From assembly GCA_002049455.2 (NCBI GenBank), contig KV918787.1, positions 310,001 to 374,000 on the forward strand: a stretch of 64,000 nucleotides of DNA, read 5' to 3'. Shown in pieces: positions 51,132 to 60,939 of the stretch (its first letter is position 1; each line of letters begins with the position of its first letter). This DNA is from Porphyra umbilicalis (Eukaryota > Rhodophyta > Bangiophyceae > Bangiales > Bangiaceae). The notes below the pieces were generated by a model. That model saw only the letters and a program-made list of their open reading frames with translations. It ran no database searches and had not been told where the DNA came from. The position numbers and the translations under genes are program-made.

Positions 51132-53406
51132 CAGTACTCAAAGTTCGAGCGCGCCAAAAACAGGCGCCCGCGCTCCGCCCGCTCCGCCGCGGCCGTCGAC
51201 GCTGCCGCCGCGGCGCCCCCCCCCCCCCGGCTGCCCCCCCCCCCCCCGTGCGGCCGCCACGGCGCTTCTTGTAGCTGACGCCGACCCCGTTGAGCCACCC
51301 CTCCGTCTTGGCGCGCCCCGTCGCGATGCCCGCCGCCGCAAACGCCGCCTCGACAGCGTCCACGTCGACCGTCTCGGCGGCGAGGACGCCGTCATAGAGC
51401 GCCGGCACCGCGCAGACGGCGGCGGCCATGGCGGCGGCCGTTGGCGGGGGACCCCGTTTGCCCCGCTTTTTGGCCCGCCCGCCGCCGTCGGGGGCGGGTG
51501 AGGCCGGGGGGGAGGCCGACGCCGAGACGCTCGGCCGGGGGGGAGGGGGGGGGGGGCGCGTCGACGGGGGGGGGACACGGACCGTGAGGGGGCGGGCGAC
51601 GGCGACCGCGAGAGGCCGCCGGGGGGGGGGAGCGCGGCGGCGGGGGGCGGGGGGGGAAACGAGGTCATACACCTCCCCGCCATCGTCATTGTCGTCGGCA
51701 GCGGCGGCGGCGGGGGATGGGGGCGTCTGCGGGGCGGGCGACATCCGCGGGTGCGACGCGGGCGCGTCGGCCGACAGGGACGGCCGCGGTGACCGCCGCC
51801 GACGCACGGGCGGCGTCGGGGACGGGGAGCGGGCGCGTGGCACCGCCGACGCTTCCCCCGACGAGGGCGACGCCCGCGCGGCGGCAGCGGCCGCGTCTGG
51901 TGAGGCGCCTGGGGAGGCCGCCGCCGGCGGTGACGGAGACGACGACGGCGAGGCGGGCGGCGGGGCAGCCCAAGCGGACACCTCCCCCCCCCCCGCGGGG
52001 GCGTCGCCCCCCCCCCCTCATCCACGTCCACCCAGTCAATGTCGTCGCCCCACGCCGGACACACGTCGTCGGCGGGCACCCCGTCGTCGGCGGGCACCCC
52101 GTCGTCGGCGGGCACCCCGTGGTCGGCGGGCACCCCGTCGTCGGCGGGGCCCGCCTCGGCCGCCACATACGGCGGGGAGGGTGTCACCACCGCCGCCGCC
52201 GGGGGCGGCCGCGGCGGCCCGACGGCCGGGCGCCCCACCCCCCCCCCACCGTCCCCATCGCCACGCTCGCGCGGCGCGTCGCCGCGCGGCTCGTCCGCAT
52301 GGCCCGCCGCCACGGCGCCGCCGCCGCCTTGCGACGCTGCCACCGGCAATGGCGGCAACGCCGCGGGACCGACGCACGGGGGGCGCGGCGGCGGTGCCGC
52401 CGCCGGGCTGCCGTCCAAGTCAATCACGTCGACGGGGGGTCGGCGGCGGCCGCGCAGCGTCGACGGTCCGGCGCCCCCCGCCATGGGCGGTCCGCCCCCA
52501 GACGGCGGCGGCGGCGGCGGCACCGACGCGCCCGCACCGGCCGCCGCGGCGGGGGTGTCACCACCGACCCCGGCGGCGCCGCCGTCCGCCGCCGGGACGC
52601 CCGCGGCGGCAGCCCCAATCACAGCGCCTGCGGCGGGCCCCGCGCCCCCGTCGGCCCCACCCCCAATCGCGTCCACGTCAATGACGCCGGCCGGGGCGCT
52701 CCCCGCGGGCGCCCGCGTCGGCGCCTCTGGCGGCGGCCAGCCGCCGACGCCGAGGTTGGTCGGCCCAAAGCCCCAGCCCTGCACCCCCCCTGGAGGGCGC
52801 TCCCACCAAACACGAGGACCGTGGGGTCGCCCCCCCCCCCCCCCCCCCGGTGCGCACCGGAAGCGGCAGCTGCAGCGGCAGCGGCAGCGGCAGCGGCAAC
52901 CTGCCCCCCCCCACAGTACAAGCACGCGTCGGCGCGCGCAATCGCCACGCGGCCGAGGAGCCCCTCCCGCACGCCCCGCACGTGGCGCAGGCGCGCCGAC
53001 GGGGCGGCGGCGAGGGCCGCCAAGCCCCACACCCCAACGCGGTCGAGGCCAGCCGCGGCGCGGCCGAGCGCGCGGCGCGCGAGAAAGGCGACGAGGGCGG
53101 CCGCGTCGGGGGTGGGGGGCCCCCGGGACGACGCGGCAGCGGCGCGGGCACGGGCGGTGCCGCCGCCACGGGCGCGGGCGGTGCCGCCGCCACGGGAGCG
53201 GGCGGTGCCGCCGCCGCGGGCGCGAGCGCCGCCGCCGCGGCCAGTGGAGGGGGGCGGGGGGGGGGGGCGCCGCCGGTGGCGGTGGCCGCCGCCGCCGCCG
53301 CAGCCTTGGACCGCGGCGGCCGCGGGCGGGCCACCCGCCCGCCCGCGGGGGCGGCAGCAGAGAGGGTGGCCTGCCGGGCGCGCCGCTGCCGCGGCGCCGA
53401 GGGCCC

Positions 53407-53461
<55 letters not shown>

Positions 53462-54267
53462 ACCCCCCGGGTGAGGCACGCGTGTGTGTGGGTGCCCCGA
53501 CCGGCGGGGGTGAGGCCCGTCAAGTCGCTATCGCAAATGGCGCAGGCAACGGGCGCGGGGGCGACGGCGGCGGCGGGGGAGGCAGGGCCGGGCGCAGCGA
53601 GGGGCGGCGAGGGCGGGGGGGCGGCGGCCGTACCAGGAGCAGATACGGGGGCGGGAGAGGAGCGAGGTGGGGAATGCGGGGGGGCGGGGGGGCAGCGGGG
53701 ACAGGGACAGGGGCGGGGAGGGTCGGCGAGGGCGGGGGGGCGGCGGGGTCCGCGACGGCTGGGACCGAGGCGGGGAAGGGTGGCGAGGGAGGGGGGTGGC
53801 GGAGGCGGCAGGGGCAGGGACGGCGGCGGGGAGCGCCGAGGAGGGCGGGGGTGAGGCGGCGTCGGTGAGTGCTGGGACCGAGGCGGGGAGGGGTGGTGAG
53901 GGAGGGGGGGTGCCGGGGGCGGCAGGGACGGGGACAGAGAGGAGCGGAGAGGGCGGGGGGGCGGCGGCGTCGGTGAGGGCTGGGACCGAGGCGGGGAGGG
54001 GTGGCGAAGGAGGGGGAGTGGCGAGGGCGGCAGGGGCAGGGATGGGGACGGGGAGGAGTGGCGAGGGCGGGGGGGCGGCGGGGGCGCCGAGGGGCGGCAA
54101 AGGCGGGGCGGCGGCGGCGGGGGCGGGGAGGAGAGGCGAAAGCGGGGGGATCCCCGCCGGGCCGCCTCCACTGCCGCCAGCGACGCCAGAAGACGGCGAC
54201 GCCGACACTGGGGGGAGAGACACCCGCCCGTGCCAGTCCGTACACACGGGGACGTGCGCGGCGGCAT
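51132..54267 (-). CDS. SLX4-like structure-specific nuclease scaffold (tentative)
   Basis: The ATG at 54267 (MPPRTSPCVRTGTGG) opens a long Pro/Ala-rich region, then a zinc finger at 53547-53472: CAICDSDLTGLTPAGRGTHT-HAC, spaced like a UBZ4 ubiquitin-binding finger. A helical piece, DAAALVAFLARRALGRAAAG with RGVREGLLGRVAIARADACL, follows. Acidic SUMO-interaction-like motifs come next (GVIDVDAIGG, VDVIDLDGS, DIDWVDVDEG). The C-terminal PALYDGVLAAETVDVDAVEA with GIATGRAKTEGWLNGVGVSY aligns by eye with the conserved C-terminal domain of SLX4, which binds SLX1. The end ERGRLFLARSNFEY is in a further frame with stop at 51132. Frames change at C/G runs around 53255, 52838-52849, 52003-52020 and 51220-51247. 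SLX4 scaffolds Holliday-junction and flap nucleases. UBZ4-plus-CCD order fits; both matches are weak alone. Confidence 0.4.
52064..52153 (-). repeat. 18-bp coding repeat (GVPADD)
   Basis: Five near-identical 18-bp units (CGTCGTCGGCGGGCACCC on the plus strand) start at 52064, 52082, 52100, 52118 and 52136. In the minus-strand frame they encode Gly-Val-Pro-Ala-Asp-Asp. Confidence 0.85.
53640..54160. repeat. about 110-bp minisatellite in the SLX4-like N-terminus
   Basis: The block GGGACCGAGGCGGGGAGGGG recurs at 53761, 53874 and 53982, with related sequence between. Because the period is not a fixed multiple of three, frame is not conserved from unit to unit. Confidence 0.65.
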
Positions 54268-54451
54268 GGCGGGACGTCAAGGGCCGTGGCGCGGATGGGG
54301 CAGGCGCCGATGACCACGACGGCGGGCGTCGGGTCGGGGCCCTGCCGACGCGGCGGGGGGGCGGGGCGAGCGCACGCGAACGTGCGAGGGGGTGGTGGGT
54401 CCACGACACAAAGCTGAAGCGGGACACGCCGGATGCAAGGGGTTGTTCTCA

Positions 54452-54509
54452 ATTGCAACAGAACTACGTTGTAGTTACCTAATAAGTCGACCAATTGCAT
54501 GATTTAAGG
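54452..54509 (+). repeat. 58-bp direct repeat, left copy
   Basis: Begins ATTGCAACAGAACTACGTTG and ends GCATGATTTAAGG. It is identical over 58 bp to 55763-55820. The left copy runs directly into TTAGGG repeats. Confidence 0.9.
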
Positions 54510-54561
54510 GTTAGGGTTAGGGTTATAACCCTAACCCTAACCCTAACCCTAACCCTAACCC
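54508..54561. repeat. head-to-head interstitial telomeric repeats
   Basis: Three GGGTTA units (54508-54525) abut six TAACCC units (54526-54561) in inverted orientation, with the junction reading GGGTTA-TAACCC. The array is perfect except at its edges. This is the orientation expected where two telomeres are joined end to end, and it identifies TTAGGG as the likely telomere repeat of this organism. Confidence 0.9.
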
Positions 54562-56640
54562 TGAAAGCGCGTACGCGAAAACACCCTGGCCTGGAGTTGT
54601 GCTGTGATCGAAGACAATCTATTTGGGTAAGTTCTGGAGCATTATTTAGACTTTATTTTTATGTCATTGCGGGCGTCCACGGGCAGGCGCGCGCCAGAGC
54701 CGTCCGCCCCGGAGCGCGCCGGCCCCCCACCCAGGCGACGCCGTGCTTGCGACAGTCCCAAGCCACGCACGGCTCGCCGACAGCCTCACCCTCCCCAGCC
54801 CACCGGCCTCACACCCACGTCCGCCTCCGCCGCCGCTACCGCGCAGTCCACCCGCCACCTGGGGCAAACGCCACGCCACTCCCGCCCCCTCGTCCATGAT
54901 GGCTAGGCTTGTTGCCAGTAGCAAGCCTATCGCAGCAGGGGGCGCGGGCGCAGGGTCCGCCGCCGCTGCCGTAGGGGCTGCCACCGGCTAGCCAGCGGCG
55001 TCTTCACCCCTCCCCCCCTCCAGCTCCACGGCCCCTCAACCCCTCCACAGCCCCCCGAACGTACCCCCCTGTCCGTTCTCCTCCCTCCACGACGTACCGC
55101 GCGGTCAGTTGCGCGACATCCCGCACGGCCGGATCCGCCACCGCGACACCACCACCCCCTCGCACGGGCCACACGCACGACGCCGCCCTCTCCTCGTCAC
55201 AGGTCCGCGCACAGCACCACGCGGGCAGCTGCGTCACGCCACTCGCGACTGCCCGCTTCAGTCACTGCGCGCCACGGTCACACCACATTCCACGACTCTC
55301 GGCTGTCCCCGATCTTGGCCCTCTCCTGCGCGTTCAAAATTTTGAAGAACAAAAACACCGTCCAGAGCATCTCAGGGGCATGTTTCACCAATTACGTCTT
55401 CAATTCCTCACCCGACGCGGTCATATGCAGCACGCATCCTCGTTTCCAGCTCGTCTGAAGCACAGACCCCCCGTTTCAAGCCATCTGAACGAGAAAAAAC
55501 CCCTCTTTCTACATGGTTGGACCTCACAAACGCCCAACGTACGGCCATCGTGCAAAAACACATGTGCGGATAGTGTGCAAGTTGACGCTTCTAACCATGT
55601 CGGACTCAACGTACGGCGACGTCCGCCCGAGCCGTACGAGGTCTCTCCGCGTGCACCCCGCTTTTTCGCAAGTACTCCGGCAACGTGCACTAGCTCGGGA
55701 AAAAATTAGAATGGGGGCCCCTATGCGCATGTTGGATAGTACCCTGTCCTAAAGGCCAGGGGATTGCAACAGAACTACGTTGTAGTTACCTAATAAGTCG
55801 ACCAATTGCATGATTTAAGGCTTTTGTTTGAGATCCGGGGAGCGGACGCACGAGTGCAACGAGTCGTCGGCTCGGGCGATTTCCCATTGGTTTGTGGCCG
55901 TGGCATTGCATCCCTGCGCTTGACCTCGACAAGCCGCGCGCTTTGCACGACCTTCCCCAAGCACGCGCACGCGTGGCCCACCTCGACGCTACTGTACCGC
56001 CGGCGCTCCGAGCCGACCCATGTCGTTGACTGCGCCCCGCCGCCTCCCACCATTTCACATTCGGGGAGACGGGCGGCAGTGCGTCGCTGAGCACCAACTC
56101 CGAGCACGATCAAGAGGAGACACGTCGGTGGGGAGCGCGACGATCCACGGCACGCCAGGCGATGCGGGGGGGGGGGGGGGTCGGTGCTAGCCGTCGCCTG
56201 AAGGCTTTCGCACAACTGAGCTGAGTGCAGACCGCTGTAATCACCTCCACAGCGTGGCCGCCCCCCTCGTGGCGGTGTTTGTGGACGAGACTGGGCGCGT
56301 CGAGGCCAGTGCCGATACGCACACGGGCCGCTCTGATCCGTTCCCCCGCATGGTGGACTTTCCCCACCACCAACACCAACGACACGCTTGTCACGTTATC
56401 AGAATCGCGAGGAGTGCTCTCCAGGTGACTTTGTTACCGCCATAGCACGGCCATGTGACTATGGCGTCCGCGTAACCCCGGCGTTCCCGCTGTGAGCGGG
56501 CGCGCCTGTTGGGCCTGTCCTCAATCTCCTTTTGAGCTCCGGCACGGTCTGAGGTGCTTGTGCAGGGCTTGAGCACGCTGGAATCAGGTGCTACTTTCCC
56601 AGTTGCCCAAACATCCCATGCCCTGCGGCTGTTTTCAACC
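54562..56640. other. subtelomere-like non-coding region
   Basis: GC-rich then mixed composition, no conserved ORF. The part to 55762 lies between the two 58-bp direct repeats. The part beyond shows no recognisable gene, although GRVEASADTHTGRSDPFPRM near 56298-56357 is mildly protein-like. Confidence 0.4.
55763..55820 (+). repeat. 58-bp direct repeat, right copy
   Basis: Exact copy of 54452-54509. Here it is followed by CTTTTGTTTG instead of telomeric repeats. Confidence 0.9.
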
Positions 56641-59369
56641 CATGGTCACGGGTGCTACGTAGGGCGCTGCAAGGGCGCCCCGAGTCGTCCTTGCGAGGAC
56701 CATCGGTTGCGCGCTGTCTGCGCGTCGGCCGACCGCAACGTCCAGTGTCCAGTGGCGTCGCGCACAACGCCGATGATCCGTGGCCGCCGCCTCACGCGTC
56801 GACCCCCGCCACCGCCGATTCGCCAGCACCTGGCGCTCCGGGCAGCCTCGAGACGCCCCGGCCGCTGATTGCGTGCGTCGGCCCCCGTCGTGGTGGCCCC
56901 GGCCGCGGGCGCCTGCGCATCCGCGGGTCCCGGTCCCGCCGCGCGCGCGGCGGCGTTGCCACGCTGGCGCCGATCCCCACTGTACGGGCGTGGCTGTGCC
57001 CCACACCCCCGCCGCCGTCGGCGTCGGGTGCCGGCCTGGTCGCTCGCGCGCCCGGCTCGGGCGCCGCGGCGGACGCCCGGTGCCGCTTTGCGCCAGGCGC
57101 TCGACCCTCTGGCCTCGCGGCGGGCGCCGTCGGCGTCGGGTGCCCGCCTGGTCGCTCGCGCGCCCGGCTCGGGCGCCGCGGCGGACGCCCGGCGCCGCTT
57201 TGCGCCAGGCGGTCGACCCTCTGGCCTCGCGGCGGGCGCCGTCGGCGTCGGGTGCCCGCCTGGTCGCTCGCGCGCCCGGCTCGGGCGTCGCGGCGGACGC
57301 CCGCCGCCTCTTCGCGCCAGGTGCTCGACCCCCCGGCCCTGCGGCGGGCGCCCGCTCCGCCGCGACCGGGCCCCGCTCGCAGCCCGGCGATCGCGCCGGT
57401 CGGTTGCGTGTGGCGCCCAGGGGGGGGGGGTGTACCCGCGCGCCTCCACCGAGGGGGTGACCCAACCGACGCGGGGGCCGCGGCCGCGGTCGTCGGTGGA
57501 GGGGGGCCGCCATGGGCGGGGGGGGGGGGGGGGGGGGGCGCCGTGCTGTAACCCCAGCGCACCAACCCCTGGGGTCGGGACCGCCCCGCGGGGGATTGCG
57601 ACGGGGGATTTGCCGCCCCGCGCTCGCGCGCGGCGGCAGCAGTGGCAGCGGCGGCGGCCGCGGCGGCGGCAGCTCAGTGGCGGCGTCGGCGGCGACGGCG
57701 CTCTCGCCCAGCCTGCTGGGCGCGGCTCCACAACAGACGGGGGTGGCGGGGGCCGCCGCCCCGCATCCGTGGATGGGGGGGGGGGAGCACCCGGAGCACG
57801 CGGGGCACTCGGCAGACACTGGTGCGCTCCCATTGTGGGGGGGGGGGGGGGGGGGACGGGCGAGGTGTGTGTGGGCGGGCAGGCGGTGGGCGGGCGGACT
57901 GGGCGTGGGCCGATGGACTGGGCTGGGTGGCCGGGCGGTCGGGCGGCGCGGCGGGCCGCGGCAGTGCGGGCGGCGGCGCGGCGGGGTGCGGCGGGGCGCG
58001 GCGGGGCGCGGCGGGGAGCGGCGGGGCGCGTCACGGCGCGGCCGGGCGCGGTCATGCGCGGTCGTGCGCGGCGGAGTGCGGTGGAGCGTGGCGGGTTGCC
58101 CGGCCTGTTGTAGGACCTGGGCTGGGCGCCCCGCTGTACCGAGCAAGGGGCACCGGGGGGCGCGGCGCGGTGGGGCGTGGCGGGGCGCGGCGGGGGGACC
58201 TGAGCGGGCGCGTCGCTGGGAGGGGCAGCGGGCCGCTGGGTGGGGGTGGGGGCGGCTGGGGGCGGCTGGGCGGATCACTGCCGGGAGGGCATGGGTGGGG
58301 AACGGCGTGGAGGACATGGGCCGGGCACGCCACGGAAGAGGGCTGGGGGGGTGGCTGGGCGGGGCTGGGGCTGGCCAGCCAATGGTGGGGGTGGCTGTGC
58401 GGCGCTGGGGGTGGCTGCGTGAGCCGCGGTGGGGCGTCCACCCCCCGGATCATCTACGCTGGCATTGGGCAGCGGCGGCGGCCGGCCGCACCCGCCAACC
58501 CCCGCGGCACGCCATGATGGCGGCGGCCGCGTGGTGGGGGCTCGCCGGGGCGCCCGCCGACCCCCCGTGGCGGCACGCCCGCGTGGCGCCGTGGCGGAGA
58601 TTGGGTGGACGCGGCGCCGCCTGCGGCGGCGGCGCCGCCAGCAGCGCCCACGGCGACGACCGCGTCCCACGCGTGCGCCGGGCTCCCGCGCGCGTGCGCG
58701 CGGGGCGCGCCGCCGTCGCCACCCGCCACGGCGCGCCCGCATGACACGCAGCGGCGTGGCGGCGCCGCTGGGAGCCCGTGACGACCGCCGAACGGGGGCG
58801 ACGCGGGCCCCATGTGGCCACCCCGGCGGCCGCTGGGCCCCTCCGCACGTCCACCCCGCGGATGCGTGTCGGCGCTCCCGGTCGGGGGGAGGATGGGGCG
58901 CGGTCGGATGAGGGGCCCGTGTCTGTCGCGGGGCGGCGGCCTGACGCGGAGCCGCCGTCTGACGCGCGGCGGCGGTCACGGGGGGGGGAGGGGCGGTCAG
59001 AGGGAGGGGCGGCACGCGCCGCCGCTGCGGAGCCGCGCTGGAGATTTCAGGCCGCTTGCCGGCACCCCGCGGGGTGCACCCGACGTTACGCGGCGGCCGT
59101 CGACACACGGGTGGCGGGCGTCGGCCGAGATGGCGGGCGGGGAATGAGGGGTGGGAGGCGGGCGGGGACGGCGCCCCGCCGCCACCCCGCCCCGCCGGCT
59201 GGGGGTGGTGTTCCCCCGCTGGTTTGTCGACGCCGCGCCGACCCGAGGGCGGCCCGTCGGTCGGTCGACGGAGCGCCGGGCGGGGGCGGTCCGCTGCGCG
59301 TCGACGCGACCCGCACAGCTGGAACGTGATGGGTGGCGGAGCCGCCGCCGCAGCCGCCGCCGCCCCCGC

Positions 59370-59401
<32 letters not shown>

Positions 59402-60111
59402 CGGGGGCGTGTCGCGTCTGCCCCACCCCCTGGGGTCGTACCCCACGCCCGCCCCGCATCCGCTGGGGTCGTGCCCCACGCGGCCCCCCGCGCGTGCCGG
59501 CGTCCCGCCCCGCGCCGCGCTCACGGGGGACCCCCCCCGGGGCGCCACCCAGACGGGGGCTACGCCCGCTTTGACGGCACGCCTCGGCGGCGGCGGCCTG
59601 GTTGGCCGCCCCGCGCCCCTCAAACCCCGTCAATGGTATGGGTGGCGCGCCGTGCGGGCGGATGCCGGCGGTGTCGTCACGCCCGCCGGCGGCGTCGGCG
59701 GCGGCCGCCGGCGGCGGATGCGGCGGCGCAGCCGCCGCGCACCGAGCCGCCGCCCCCCCAAGCCGCGCAGGCAATGGCGTGTACCCCGCCGACGGGCGGC
59801 GGGGGGAGCGGTCGGAGATGTGGCGCCGCCGCCGGCCGCGCGTGTGCGGTGGAGGGGCGGCCGCGGGGGCGGGCCGTCGGCGGCGGGCGGCGGCGACATC
59901 TCGGCGGCCGGCACTACATAAGCGGGCGCGGCCGGTGAGGGTTGTCATCTCCCACCCGCCCTCCCCATCTCGCAGCCAGTGCAGCCGTCGCAGCCCAATC
60001 GACACAATAGGTTCCCCCCTGTCGCCGGTCGCCCGTGCGCCGGTACAAGGTCGTCCACCCATATTCTCGTCCCGACCACCTCCCCGCCTTCCGCCCCCCA
60101 CGGCCGCAAGG
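56641..60111. other. low-complexity GC-rich stretch without a confident gene
   Basis: Long ORFs on both strands are compositional and encode Arg/Pro/Gly/Ala strings that change character with frame. It contains the 112-bp minisatellite, a GGGGCGCGGC-type repeat at 57950-58200, G runs up to 18 bases, and two CTGGGGTCGTRCCCCACG hairpins near 59430 and 59470. A run-broken gene could be hidden here but none is recognised. The final 200 bp are the promoter side of the carbonic anhydrase. Confidence 0.4.
57017..57352. repeat. 112-bp minisatellite, three copies
   Basis: GTCGGCGTCGGGTGCCCGCC begins units at 57017, 57129 and 57241, an exact 112-bp period with few substitutions. The period is not divisible by three, so successive copies rotate through the reading frames. 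Confidence 0.85.
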
Positions 60112-60939
60112 ATGGCGCCAATGACGACGCGCGTCGGCCAGCTGCTCGCCGCCGCCGCCGTGGCCGCGACGGTGCTCGCGACGGCGGTGTCTCCCGTCGC
60201 CGCTGCCGCCGAAGGCACACGGTGGACCTACTATGGCAAGACCGGCCCCGCCTTTTGGGGCAGCCTCGACAAGGACTGGCGGACGTGCGACACGGGGAGG
60301 AAGCAGACGCCCATCGACCTCATCCCGACCAAGAGCGTGCAGCGGCGGAACTTGGCGTCGGTCTCTGCCCAGTTCACGGGCTCCTTCCTGCCCGTCGGCG
60401 TGCAAAACGGCTTCAAGTACGACTGCGTGTCGGACCTGTGCGGCAGAGCATCGTGGGCGGGCGTCAACTACAAGTTTGTCCAGTTCCACATGCACGTCTC
60501 CTCAGAGCACACGCTCAACGGGCAGGTGCTGCCCGCCGAGATCCACCTGGTGCACGCGTCGGATGATGGCAAGCTCCTCGTCGTCGGCGTCATGCTCACG
60601 GTTGGGGCGCCTAACCCGCTCCTCCGCAAGATGCTCGCGGCGGTCGAGAAGACGGTGACGGGGAGCGACCCCAAGAAGTTTTCGCGCGTGCCCATCTCCC
60701 GCGCCGAGTGGGCGACGCTCGTGCCGGCGGGCCGCGGCTTTTGCAACTACAGCGGCTCCCTCACGACGCCGCCCTGCTCCGAGGGCGTCACGTGGATCCT
60801 CTCCCGCCGCGTCGTCACGGCGAGCATCTCGCAGCTGGCGCGCCTCGCGCGGGCGCTGCTCGACTCGGACTCAGTCGTGCTGACGGAACGGCCGGTGCAG
60901 CCGCTCAACGGCCGCCGGGTCGTGTGCTACGGCGAGTAA
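60112..60939 (+). CDS. secreted alpha-type carbonic anhydrase
   Basis: An intact single-exon gene of 275 aa from the ATG at 60112. A signal peptide occupies about residues 1-36 (MAPMTTRVGQLLAAAAVAAT and onward). The mature start includes WTYYGKTGPAFWGSLDKDW and QTPIDL, the usual N-terminal CA signature. Zinc ligands are H126 and H128 in FVQFHMHVSSEHTLNG and H145 in LPAEIHLVH; the EHT before the third ligand is also conserved. FCNYSGSLTTPPCSEGVTW holds the Thr of the proton-relay site. Conserved Cys residues could form the usual disulfide. The enzyme interconverts CO2 and bicarbonate, probably in the periplasm or wall, supporting inorganic carbon uptake. No GPI signal or C-terminal hydrophobic tail is seen. 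Confidence 0.93.
   Translation: MAPMTTRVGQLLAAAAVAATVLATAVSPVAAAAEGTRWTYYGKTGPAFWGSLDKDWRTCDTGRKQTPIDLIPTKSVQRRNLASVSAQFTGSFLPVGVQNGFKYDCVSDLCGRASWAGVNYKFVQFHMHVSSEHTLNGQVLPAEIHLVHASDDGKLLVVGVMLTVGAPNPLLRKMLAAVEKTVTGSDPKKFSRVPISRAEWATLVPAGRGFCNYSGSLTTPPCSEGVTWILSRRVVTASISQLARLARALLDSDSVVLTERPVQPLNGRRVVCYGE

Noticed and set aside
50481-51278. Second plus-strand ORF overlapping NAA20
   Set aside because: It is an alternate frame of NAA20 exon 3 that continues into intergenic DNA.
56635-60218. Long ORFs on both strands (up to 647 aa)
   Set aside because: Compositional; they pass through a minisatellite whose period is not a multiple of three and show no domain.
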